Shown: positions 24,770 through 38,088 of the stretch, in pieces | Layout of the letters: every line of letters starts with the position of its first letter | Numbering within the stretch: the stretch's first letter is position 1 | Source of the DNA: Corylus avellana | Taxonomy: Eukaryota; Streptophyta; Magnoliopsida; Fagales; Betulaceae | Direction: 5' to 3' | Length of the DNA stretch: 64,000 nt | Assembly: GCF_901000735.1 (NCBI RefSeq) | Contig: NC_081544.1 | Coordinates: 11,223,608 to 11,287,607 of the forward strand | Translations under genes and position numbers: made by a program | Notes under the pieces: generated by a model | The model's input: the letters and a program-made list of their open reading frames with translations, nothing else | What the model was told of the DNA's origin: nothing | The model's database searches: none

Positions 24770-26415
24770 TGATGCCTATGTTTGTTAATGTGTTTTGTGG
24801 AGTTTTTGTTTTTGATTTGAAAAAGTATTATGATGTAACGTAAATAAAAGAAATTATTTTTGTGTTTTTTTATAGTGTTTTGTGTTTAACTTATTTTTAA
24901 TGTTTCTATTTTGACAAAAGACAAAAATATTAAAAATATTACAAAATTAAAAAAATCTAACAAATGAACAAGACAAAAGTAAAAAAAAAAAAAGGTAGGT
25001 TCATTTAGAACCCCTTTCTTTCATACTTTTGGGGGCATAGCAAATTTTTGCTTTTGTCTACAACAATAGAAATTTCATCTTTTGTAAACCATCTAAACTT
25101 GCAAGAAACAAAGTTGTACGTGGAGAAAAAGAAAAAGACGAAGTAAGAGAATATATTTGGAGAGAGAGAAAAAAAAAATTGAGGAAGAAGAAAAGAAAAG
25201 AAGATTTGGAGAAGAAGAAAATAACAAATTCGAGAGAAAAGAGAAACCTGCATCCAAAGAAAAGAATATTTGGATAGCAAGGAAAAAAGAAAGGAATAAT
25301 TTTGTTCATTATAAATCCTATCAATCATAGTTTTGGAAGCATAGCATTGTTTTATTTCTTCTACCAAATCATCCTTTGTAAATCATCTTTGTGATTTGTA
25401 TTTTCTCTTAGATACCAGAGGAGGAAAAGAAAAGATTTGTTCGATTATTTAAGGAGAAAGAAGGCACAACAAGCTTGAAGTTGTATAACAGGTACTACAC
25501 GTACACTCTCTCTCCCTCTCTCATTTCTTTCCTCTGTTACCCTCTTTTCTATTGCTAATTTGCTATTGATATTTAACATGTAATTCTTAAAAGCTAAAAG
25601 GTTGTTAATTTTTATAGTATCTAGCTATTATTGTTCCATTTGATCATACGTGTACGTGATTAATTATTGATAATAAGAAGTCCAAAACATGCTTTTCAAT
25701 CTGTATATCTATCTCTCAATTCTTTATCCTTGAAAATCTTAAAAGGAATTAATTAATTCTAATTGACAAGATAACAAAAATGACTTATTATTCATCAAGG
25801 AAAATGTTTATGAAAATACCTAAAAAAAACGAGTTAATCACTTAATCCTCACAAAAATAATATATATATATATATATATATATATGCACTTCTCAATCTC
25901 TCCATTAATTATCTTTAACAATTTTATGATTTATCAAAAAGATTCCAAAATCACCAATATAATCTCCTTTGACAGTTGACACCATATATACAAAAGGAGA
26001 TCCTTTGAAATCGATCACTTCAATATATAATTGTGGTAGCTTAATTGGATTCTTAATTAAATCACTTTGTGGGCGGGGCGAGGTATTACTTAATTTGAAC
26101 TAATCTTTCCCTACCCAAATTTACCTAAATGCCATCTAATTAATTTTTTGGTCATCAAGAGGATATATAAAGGTTTGATAAAATTAATTTAAGTGCAAAT
26201 TCTGATCTTTGAAAATCTTATATTTTAATTTGATCGTACTTCATTCATGAAGACCCAATTACAAATTATTAATTAGCAGATTAATTTTAAAATGTTTACA
26301 AACCCTACTCTACGTATCATCATCCTATATATCACAATATATATCTGAATCCTAACCCCACCCTTTGGATTTTGTGCCTTTGTGACTCTGTATTAATTAG
26401 CAGAGAGTAAGTAAG

Positions 26416-28010
26416 ATGGCGGGCTGCTATTGGCATCACTTGCAGTTCATAGATAAGCTGGAAAGTGATGAAGATGAGGAAGTTGGTAAGCTGGAATGTG
26501 AAAGTGATGAAGATGAGGAAGTTGACAAGCTGGAAAGTGATGTAGATGAGGAAGTTGGTAAGCTGGAAAGTGAAAGTGATGAAGATGAGGAAGTTGATAA
26601 GCTGGAAAGTGATGAAGATGAGGAAGTTGGTAAGCTGGAAAGTGAAAGTGATGAAGATGAGGAAGTTGATAAGCTGGAAAGTGATGAAGATGAGGAAGAA
26701 GTTAGTTGCTGGCTGTGCGGAAAGTCAGTATTGGGCAGTCGCGGCTACAAAAGCGGGGAATGCACCAATTTTTTCATTCATGAATCATGTCCCGAGACAA
26801 CAGATCGCAAGAGAGAGATAGAGGCCAAACATAATTTGAGAAGTACACATCACTTGATATCCATGAAAGAGGTGGAGAAGAATGGAGATGAGAAGAAAGT
26901 AGTAGTTTGCTCATTGTGCGACGAACCTCCGCCTTTGTTAGGTAATGGGCCTACCTTTTACAAATGCTCCTTCCCCAACTGCACCTTCCTCATTCATCAA
27001 CCATGTGCACAATTACCCTACTATAGACCAAAACACCCTTTGCGCTTCCCAAACCATGGACTTCGTCTCAAAGCGCCAAACGAGACTCAATATTGTTGCG
27101 GTGCTTGTGGTAAAGTTTTTAGTAGATGCTTCTTTTACAAATGTTACAGATGTAATTATAAGCTCCACGTTAGATGTGCTTCTCTTTGGCAAAATATTAG
27201 TGCTGACAATTGTAACCCACACTCATTCATCTCCACTCAGGATTTGATTGAGTTCACTTGCCAAGTGTGTGGTGTGAAACGCACTGAAATTGCCTATCTA
27301 TGTAGCAACTGTCGACTTCTGATTCACTCTAAATGTGTTAGATTTCTAGGCACCATCAAAATTAGAGGACATGGTCACTCCCTCACTTGCACCTTCTCTC
27401 TTAGTCAAGTCAAAAAGCATAAGTGTGAAGTCTGTTACGAAAATGTAGATACAAAGTATGCGGCTTACTGTTGTGATGATCAGAAGTGTGACTACATTGC
27501 CCACTTACGGTGTGCATATTGGTTTAGGATCGTGAGTGAGACTAGTGATTCCGTTGACTATACTACTCATTTGGTTGAGGGGAACGATCTAAAAGATGAT
27601 GAAAAAGCAACCCCTCAAGAGATTGAACATTCAAGTCATCCACAACATAAATTAATCCTTAAAAATGAAGAGCTCCTAGATGTTAAAAACTGTGCGGGGT
27701 GTATGCAATTTATAGTGTTGCCCCCATTTTACGATTGTGTGCAGTGAAACTACTCTCTCCATATAAGATGTACTAAACTACCCCAAAAGGTTATGAGAAC
27801 ATTACATCATGATCATCCGCTCACCCTACGTAATGTAGATTCCAAAGTGCAATCATGAGTGTTGGGCTTCCAATCGAACTCGAAGTGGCTTCAGCTACAG
27901 ATGTGTCGAGTGTTCAGATCGTAGTGGAATATTTGATGCTCGATGTATTTTAATTTCAGAAGTCTTTAAACATAGAGGCCACCAGCGCTTCCTCTTTGTA
28001 GTTCCATTTG
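26416..28010 (+). pseudogene. DC1 domain protein, copy B, with acidic repeat, nonsense and frameshift
   Basis: Paralogue of the intact gene at 8544. It opens MAGCYWHHLQFIDKLES, then an ~80-residue acidic tandem repeat not in copy A, then DC1 modules from CWLC onward. A TGA at 27745-27747 replaces the TGC codon of a zinc-ligand Cys (copy A MECNFSLH; here VQ-stop-NYSLH), giving a 443-codon frame. Homology continues past the stop, with a second lesion near 27853-27860 where a few bases are lost, and is cut by the gap at 28011. Another ligand is lost early: GYKSGEC against GYKCGEC. The first 443 codons are otherwise open, so a truncated protein with about six modules is possible, but a pseudogene is likelier. 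Confidence 0.85.
26452..26702 (+). repeat. In-frame 72-bp tandem repeat coding acidic 24-residue units
   Basis: Three full units of pattern DKLESDEDEEVGKLESESDE plus DEEV, then a partial fourth, sit between the shared N-terminus and the first DC1 module. Each 24-residue unit is itself two diverged halves starting KLES. The seed KLES is present once in copy A (DKLESAVYDC), which shows where the expansion began. Confidence 0.93.
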
Positions 28011-28110
28011 NNNNNNNNNNNNNNNNNNNNNNNNNNNNNNNNNNNNNNNNNNNNNNNNNNNNNNNNNNNNNNNNNNNNNNNNNNNNNNNNNNNNNNNNNN
28101 NNNNNNNNNN
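28011..28110. other. Assembly gap (100 N)
   Basis: Gap cutting DC1 copy B. The right-hand contig starts with the inverted peroxidase arm. Confidence 0.99.
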
Positions 28111-28357
28111 AAATAAGCCACTATAAAAAAAAGGTAATTCAGAATCTTATATATATGCCGTTACAATTTGATTGATTTTCGACACGAGAAAAACAGTTTT
28201 AACCATTTTTATTCATTGGCTTACGCCAATAAAACAAAAATTCAGTACATTAATTTTTTTTTTTTTCTTTTCCCATATCCTTTGCTCACCGGACATGGAA
28301 ATCTAAAACAAAAGTGATCGGTAATTAAATTTCATTTTCACTGCGGTTGTCGATCAG

Positions 28358-29960
<1,603 letters not shown>

Positions 29961-31024
29961 TCACATGCATATGTCTACTTATAGGATATTGTGAGGTCAA
30001 AAGTTGGAGAAGAAAGTCAGCAAAGCCGGCTGGTGGGCTTCGAATATGAGATGGAAAGTTCCACAGTGTGGAACTGGATAAGAGGAATCAGATAACTATC
30101 CGTTGGCTTTTTTTTTTTTTTTTTTTTTTTTTTTTCTAAATTTAGAGAATGAAATTACGTACGTTTTGTTTCACTATTTAAATACGAGCTGTGATACACA
30201 GCACACCTGTGCAAATTTTTTATTTTTATTTTTTATAATTAAAAGAAATAATTTTGCACAGGCGTGCCACGCACGCTGTGTGCTGTTTTACTTCACCCTT
30301 TAAATACAATTTAGATTAATAGTTTTTCTTATCTTTTTTAAACCATTAACATGTTCTTTTTTTTTTACAAAATTTAAGTTTCCTACGTATTCTCACATGT
30401 TTTACAAGATTTTAACAGTCTCCAATGAAAGGTAGAAAGAGGAGAAAAGAGAGAAATAATTGGAGAATCTTCACAAAGGCAACTTGAATTATCATGTTTT
30501 TTTAGAAGACTTCCTCAAAATTTTTTTTATAAAAAAACTCTAAATTTCACATTTCAAACTTTTAATTTGATGCAATCTATCCCCATCCGTCTTTTAATTT
30601 TTAATTTTTTTAATTTTTTATGTTAAACCCTAACAGAAACCCCAAAAAGACCAAATTACACTTCAATTTTTGTTTTTGTTTTTTCAAATTTTTAATTTGA
30701 AATTAAGAGTGAATTGAAAATTTTATAAAAATGTCAGGGGTATAAAAGTTATTTTGTCACTTTTAACGTTAGGCAACTGACGGAGGGGGCTACAATATTG
30801 CATCAAATTAAAAGTTCAAAAGTGAAATTGAGAGTTTTTAAAATTTGGGAGTCTTTTTCAAAACATATGGTAGTTCAGGAGTCTTAAATGAAATTATCTC
30901 AAAATATTTTGTGCTAAAATAATAGACAAAAAAAAAAGCTAATATTTAGGAAATATATAAGATATCAGCTGTATGCAGCTTTTTGAAAAATTTTCCAGAC
31001 TTGGAGGCAGGTGAGAGTAGGTAC

Positions 31025-31282
31025 ATTTGAATTATTAGCAATTTTGAACAAGTAATATGAAAGATTGATACCTATTTATCTAAATAAATTGTATTTTATT
31101 AGACTATCTCACCACTTATCCGAGTAGCAGTCACTTAGGTACATTACTTGCCTATTTGAATTATCAGCAATTTTGAACAAGTAATATGAAAGATTGATAC
31201 CTATTTATCTAAATAAATTGTATTTTATTAGACTATCTCACCACTTATCCGAGTAGCAGCCACTTAGGTACATTACTTGCCT
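31025..31282. repeat. 129-bp tandem duplication specific to the right arm
   Basis: 31025-31153 and 31154-31282 are nearly identical, each starting atttgaatta and ending cattacttgcct. The left arm has only one copy near 16720-16850. Confidence 0.88.
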
Positions 31283-31824
31283 AAATTCATCAGTAGTGCT
31301 GCGACAAATAATGACATTGGATTCCAATAATTCTACTACAGTAGGGAGAAGCAGGAGTTGGTGAGCTGACTTTGTCTTGTAATGATTGTGGGGTTGCATG
31401 GGTACTATAGATTCCGCGTATGAACTAGTCGTTGCATGTGGAGGATACAGAGATTGTCAATTAGAGAAAAAGACAAATAAAGGAGGATTAAGAAAATGAT
31501 TAATTAGTCACGGGGGGGCAATGAATTAAGCTAATTAATCTCTTATCTTATATATTGCCAATTAAGAATCTTTCCACATTGTTGATTTTCTCTTCCATGT
31601 GTGCTTCGATCTATAGCGAACCCTAATTAATCAGTATAACAAAGGTTTTAATCGGTTATATTTTTCAGATCGATCGAGGTGGGATCCTTCGTGTAACGTA
31701 CAAGTCATATATAGTTTATATGCCCATTAATGAACTATCACCTTAAAAAATTTTATATTTATAATTTTAAACTTTTAAAAGTGATTTTAGGATTTCCCAT
31801 ACTATTATCATATGTCAAATTAGA

Positions 31825-32599
31825 TACTTCAGCATTTTTCTATTCAAAATATTCTTGAAGTTTTAATAATTTTACATCGAAAGAAACAAAACTTTAGTGT
31901 TATTTTTCACTGCTAAATAAAACAACTCGCTAGAATTCTTAGGAAAATCTATCTCTAATAAACTCAATTACATTATTGGATCTATTTTAGATTAATTCGA
32001 TCTACTGTCAGTGCTACAAATCAGAATTAATTACAAGTTGTTCAACAATTCAACAATTTTCCCCTGTAGCATTTTTTCCCTTATTCAATTAAAAAAAAAA
32101 AAAAAACAATTTAACAATTTGTGATTTTGCAATTTTTTCCTACTTCAACAAGCCTTCAATAATTCAAATCAATTTATTCATAGTTTTTCTTAAAAAGATT
32201 CAGGTATGTAATCAAACTTTTATATTGATTAACCTTTTATATTTAGATTGTTCTTTTAAATTAATTGTTTATAGATATATATAATTTTTGTTACATATTT
32301 TAATTATATGAAATATATAATTGTAGTTAGCTGAGATAATGGAAAATAAAAATGATTCTATTGAGCTCAAATCAAATTTTAAATGAGCTATATATTATCG
32401 AGGTAGATTTAGCAAACTTGCGAGTAGATCCTTACTCAAGAAATTTTTTTTTTTTTTTAAAAATTAATAAACAACCCATAATTACTATCATAGTGATTGA
32501 GACCAAATCCTAAGAGCATGAAAGAATACTTTCAGCAATGAATATTCTAAACGAGCTCATGTCAAGTCAAGGTAGATTTAGCAAATTTGTCATTGATTA
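31825..32599. other. AT-rich spacer
   Basis: No gene. A-rich and T-rich homopolymers near 32090-32105 and 32442-32458. Confidence 0.45.
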
Positions 32600-32820
32600 T
32601 GCTAGCTAGTAACATTGCGACAACTATTGTTAAAAGAGCATTTTCATTTAACAACAATGAATATTATAAAAAATTGTTTATGTTATTGATCAAATGGGAG
32701 ATTAATGGATGAATATTATTTGCTTAAGTATATTGAGAATGATATATTCAAGACTATTAGTAATAAAGAAATTATACAGTGATTTCAAAATATGAAGACT
32801 CATTGAAGACAATTGAATAA
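32600..32820 (+). pseudogene. hAT transposase C-terminal relic
   Basis: Scraps of the hAT dimerisation region read in order: ASNIATTIVKRAFSFNN (family pattern TATxERAFSAMN), then KYIENDIFKTISNKEIIQ and FQNMKTH, with stops between. The order and spacing match the end of hAT transposases such as the one at 46264-48741. Heavily decayed. Confidence 0.6.
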
Positions 32821-33588
32821 ATTAACGCCAAGTGTGACAAAATAAATTATAAATTAAATTTATATGTTTTAAACAATAATTAAATTTTGTTTAATTTGTC
32901 TATTTATTTCATTAGTTATATTATTTAATATTTTTAATTTTAATTTTTTTTTTTTATAATTTTTTTTGAACCCTCTAAACCAAAATTTTAGCTTCACCCT
33001 TGCTTCCATCTAATTTTTTTAATAGAGCTCCATGTCACTGCACTTAAAAATGTGACACATGTCCATATTTAAGCCAACCTAACATATCATATGACATGAC
33101 CCTATATTACAAGTGATACCTATGTTTTTGGTGCCATGTGGACCGTAAAAAATAATTAAAATTACTAACTAATATATATATATATATATTAAACAAAAAT
33201 TAAAAATTAAAAAAAAAATTAAACTTAGAATAAAACATTAAAAAACTTAAAAACTAAAAAAGGAAAAAGAAAAACTAAGAATAATCATGTTTATATGAGT
33301 AATTCTAGAAGTCACAATTTGATCAAAATCCAATAATGATCAATCACAATTCCAATGATGATTTTAGAGTGACACAAGAAAAATTTGTAGCATTACCCTG
33401 TTTATATACATTTCTTAAGTTCCACGGCCACTGCCCCCAACCCCATAGGAAAAGATGCATCACATGCCTTGCACAAATTCTTTCTGCCGTAGATGACTTT
33501 GAGAATTGCAGGGTTCTCCACTATTGTAAACTTTTTGGCTAAGAATTTTTCTAAAGCATCTTAAGGGCACGTTCACTCAAGACATAGT
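32821..33588. other. AT-rich spacer
   Basis: No gene seen. Contains (AT)n near 33173-33190 and A-rich runs. Confidence 0.45.
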
Positions 33589-33660
33589 ATTTCAAGTAGA
33601 GGTGAAAATGCAGTTATTAGCCGTCCGCTAACCGCTAACTGCTTATACATATATAATACA

Positions 33661-33901
33661 GATTGAGATCCCTTTAATTTACTCAAAATTGAAGAATCAT
33701 ATTACGAAATCGTGGCCCTTCATTTTAAATCCAATGGTCTATAAAATCATTTAAACCTCGGTAAAACAAAAGCCAGCTTAAAATCAAAATTTAATGCCTT
33801 GGTTATACAAAAGCAGCATAGACCATTAGATTTAAAATAAAGGGCCACGATTTCGTAACATAGGATTCTCCAATTTTGAGTAATTGGAGGGGATCTCAAT
33901 C
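33661..33901. repeat. Foldback MITE (~240 bp) nested in the hAT element
   Basis: Arms of about 75 bases pair: gattgagatccctttaattt on the left against ggattgagatcccctccaat from the inverted right end, both continuing to acgaaatcgtggccctt and aatggtct. No ORF. It lies between the hAT left end and the LINE 3' tail. Confidence 0.78.
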
Positions 33902-33958
33902 CAGGACCGGCTTGTATGTTGTACTTTTTTTTTTTTTGAGTAAGCATATGCATGATTT

Positions 33959-36900
33959 TTATTGCAAACATTGCAAAGCAGAAATCTCTGCTTGCAAAAT
34001 ATCACAAGTACAGTCTGGTGGGTTATATAGCCACACCTTATTCATAGTGTCATGCTTAGCCAATTTAGCCAACAAGTGAGCCACCTTATTTCCTTCACGG
34101 TGTGTAAAACGCATCTCCCAGCAAGGAATAGCGCGCAAAATAAGTCGAATGTCCGCTATAAGTTGTCCCCTTCCACTCTCATCAGCTTCATCCGAGTTTA
34201 TTATGTCAACCAGAGTCTTTGCATCACCCTCCAGTTGAACCTGCCGTATTCCCATTTCAAGACAGAGTTGGGCTGCCATGAAAGAGGCTACGGCCTCCGC
34301 TGCAAGGGGATCTAGAAGACCAGGACGTGTCTGACATTTAGAAGCCCACATTTTCCCCTGATGATCACGAATAACTACCCCAATACCCACGCATCCCTTC
34401 CGGCGATTCACTCTAGCATCCCAATTTGCCTTGAACCAGCCATTGGGGGGTGCCCTCCAAGGATTAATAGTGGGGTGATCAGCAGGTGGATGGGGTATCT
34501 TACTCCCACTCCGTAGAGCTTGGAAAACCTCCATCGCCTGCGTTGCTTGCTGAACTATCCGAGATGGGTGAAGAAAAGGGCCCCCATGAATTACTTCATT
34601 CCTTCTGAGCCAAATGCGTCGGGCGATGCCCACAAACTGGAAAAATTCCAGCCTATCGCACTTGCTGAACATAGCCTCGACCACCTGCAGAAAATCTGGT
34701 CCCTCAAAACAGCTCTTTTGGAATTTTGTACACCCTGCACTCCATACATCACTTGCCGAGGGGCATTGCCATAAACTTTGGAAACCATTTCAGGTTCCCT
34801 CATGCATATGGGATAGCTAGATTCCGTGAGAACTTGCCGTGAGCACAAATTGATGCGAGTAGGCAAGATATTATGACAAGCACGCCAGAGGAAGTGTTTT
34901 TCAGCATTTGGGATATGAAGCTGCCAAATGTTACCCCAGATGGTGCTATGACGAACCCCAGAGGACCCTGCCAGTGTGGTAGCCAATTCATGTTCTTTGT
35001 GTATGTGATATGCACTTTTCACCGAAAAAGCTCCATTAGCTGTTCCCCTCCAAAAGAGGCCATCCTCTTGATCCGTTGCACTAATTAGAAGCGATTGAAT
35101 GGACTGGATCTCTTCTCGTGAAAACAGTTGTTCCAATAATTCAATCTTCCACCATTTCGTAACCCCATCAATTAGACTGCTCACAGTTGCATTAGGATTA
35201 AGCACTCGTGGAGGAGAAACCACCTTGTATGTAGTTGGAGAGGGGAGCCATTTGTCTTGCCAGATGCGAATGGTGTTTCCATTGCCAACTCTCCATAACA
35301 AACCTTCCTTAACAAGGTCACAGGATCTCTGAATACTACGCCATACAAATGATGGTTTCTTTCCACAATCAGCTTCAAGCACCGAACACTCCGAATAGTA
35401 TTTGGCTTTCATGATCTTCGCCGTTAGACTATTGGGTGTTTTCCATAAATGCCAAATTTGCTTGGCTAAAAGAGCTTGGTTAAAGCTAACAAGATCGCGT
35501 AAACCCAAACCACCACAAGCTTTAGATAAACTCATCTTTCTCCAACTCATCCAATGAATGCGTTTTTCCTTTGCTTTATGGCCCCAAAAAAACCGCATCA
35601 TTAAGGAATTAATCTCCATACACAATTCCTTAGGGAGCATGAAAATACTCATGCAATAAGTCGGCATGGCTTGGATTACCGATTTCAACAATATCTCTTT
35701 TCCTGCCTGTCAGAGAAATTTCAGCTTCCAATCTTGTAGCTGCTTCCACACTCTTTCCTTAATGGTTTTAAAGGCCCTTATGCGTGATCTGCCAACAAGA
35801 GTAGGTAGCCCCAAATAGGTGTCATACCGCTGATTTATAGGTATGCCTGTGAGCCTCTGTAATTGGGCTTTGTCATCACTGGGTGTATTCCGGCTAAAGA
35901 AAATTGCCGTTTTATTGGCATTCATTTTTTGCCCCGATGCCCCCTCATATAAATGTAAAATGGATGCCAAATGATTCCATTGTTCCAGATTAGACCTGCA
36001 GAACAGTAAGCTATCATTTGCAAAGAAAAGATGACTAATCTTCGGCCCTTTCTTCGACGTTGGGACCCCTGTCAAAGATCCGATCCTGTTTGACTGACTA
36101 ATCAGTGCACTTAGAACTTCTGCACATAGTAAGAAAAGGTAAGGTGAAATAGGGTCGCCTTGTCGGATGCCCCTAGACGGGGTTATGAGGCCACAAGGAG
36201 ACCCATTTACAAGGATCGAATACCTCACTGATTTAACGCACATCATAATAAGAGAAATCTACCGGTCATTGAACCCCATTCGTTTCATCACCGCCTCTAA
36301 AAAACCCCACTCCACCCTGTCATAAGCTTTGCTCATATCGAGCTTAACTGCCATAAAACCTTTTTTTCGCCTCATCCCCGTATGCATCGTATGAAGTGTT
36401 TCATAAGCCGCTATGACATTATCCGTAATAAGCCAACCCAGAATAAAAGTACTTTGGGTAGGGGCTATAATATGAGGTAGGATCTTTTTCAAACGATTGG
36501 CTAGGACCTTAGAGATAAGTTTATACAACACATTACATAAACTTATGGGTCGAAATTCCGTGACACTAATTGGGGTTTTAACTTTGGGGATAAGTGCTAT
36601 GTGAGTCATATTTAATTCTTGGGGCATCACACCGGTATTAAGAATATCAAGAATAACACTACATACCTCTTCCCCCATGGTGGACCAATTGGTTTGAAAA
36701 AAGCATGCATTCAGCCCGTCAGGCCCAGGGGCTTTAAGAGGTGCCATTTGGAATAATGCGGTTTCAATTTCTTCCGTCGTAAAGGTCCGTTGTAAATCCA
36801 TATTCATGCGGTCTATCACCCGACATTCGATGGGTTGAAGACACAGGTTCAGGTCTCCCGTTGGTCCCAACGTGAACATAGTAGTAAAGTAGTCCACAAA

Positions 36901-38088
36901 AGCATCCTCCACATCATGTAAGGCTTCCCTTCTCTGCCCCCTTTCATCTACAATGATCTCAATATGATTCCGTCTCCTTTTGGCATTTGCACATGCCTGG
37001 TAATACTTAGTATTACGATCACCCATTTTTAACCATTCTTCCTTGGCCCATTGTCTCCACCATAATTCCTCTTTGTCCAACAACACATGTAACTCAGTCT
37101 GGATTTTTTTAATTTCTGCTTGGGCCGCCAGGTCCTCCTTGACTTGAAGCTGTAGAAGTCTGCCTTGCAGCTTGGAGATGGACTCATGCACACTTGCACA
37201 TGATTTTTTACGCCATCCCTTCAGCTCGTTGATACAACCATCGAGTTTTGTCCCAAGCCGGTCCCAAACTGTTCCAGTCAACCCCTGTTGCCTCCAAACC
37301 TTTCGGATTACATCATTGTAGCCTTCATCTGAAGCCCAACTAGCTTCATAAAAAAACCTGTTTCCACGCCTGCCTTTCCCATGAGTCCGTGATGAATATA
37401 GTACAAGTGGGGCATGGTCAGAGCATATAGTAGCATTTACTATCACTTCGGCTTCAGGGAATATATTTCTCCATGCAAAATTTGCAACTCCCCGGTCAAG
37501 GCGTTCTTTGATTAAGCCGGTTCCGTCTTGACCATTACTCCAAGTATACTTGGGTCCAACGAAGCCTAGGTCGGATAGCGCACAGTCCTCCAGTGTTTGT
37601 TGAAAGGCATACATGAGGTTGTTTTGTCGGAGATTTCCCCCCAACTTTTCTGTCGTCACCAACACATTATTAAAATCTCCAATACAAACCCATGGCTCCG
37701 GGGGTAAACTCGCCAGTTGGTTTAAGAGATACCAAGCCTCATGAAGCTTTGTAGCATCCGGGTGTTCGTAGAAGCCCGTAAATTTCCAATCAATAGACAA
37801 TAAACGATTGTGAACAATAGCATTTATGTGTCTACGATTGTAGTTTTGAATCTCCACGTCACATTCATCTTCCCAAAACAGTGCCAATCCTTCACTTTTT
37901 CCAACACACTCCACAACAAACATATTATTAAAGCCTATCTTGGTCCAAATGTTCTCCATTTTTTTCTTACGTATTTTGGTCTCCATCAGGAAAACCAAAT
38001 TGGGTCTCTTTTCATTCACCATTCGGCGAAGTTCGTGAACTGTTCGAAGGTTCTCAAGCCCTCGGCAGTTCCAACTAAGGATGATCAT
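33959..38088 (-). pseudogene. LINE ORF2 (endonuclease, reverse transcriptase, RNase H), broken
   Basis: The AP-like endonuclease shows WNCRGL, the METK Glu, CIGDFNNV and CSDHAPL. Reverse transcriptase blocks are FRPISLCNVLYKLISKVLAN, LDMSKAYDRVEW and GIRQGDPISPYLF, followed by HLFFANDSLLFC where the catalytic motif is normally FADD. A zf-RVT region (ANGAFSVKSAY..FLWRACHNILPT) and a C-terminal RNase H (FKANWDARVN, PLAAEA, QLEGDAKTL, HREGNKVAHLLA) complete it. Lesions are TAG in MGFNDR-stop-ISLI near 36260, TGA near 35711 in LKFL-stop-QAGKE, and a frameshift near 34780. Start ATG 38088-38086 overlaps the ORF1 stop as ATGA. Confidence 0.9.

Larger units (their letters stand above)
22417..28010 (+). 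repeat. Segmental duplication, copy B (pairs with 5652-9933)
   Basis: Direct-orientation counterpart of 5652-9933, filling a whole contig between two gaps. The promoter side (about 24130-26415) and gene match copy A closely. It carries an extra block at 22771-24130 and a short deletion near 22680. Its divergence from copy A is larger than that between the peroxidase arms, so it looks like an older paralogue rather than an allele. It holds no gene before 26416. Confidence 0.87.
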
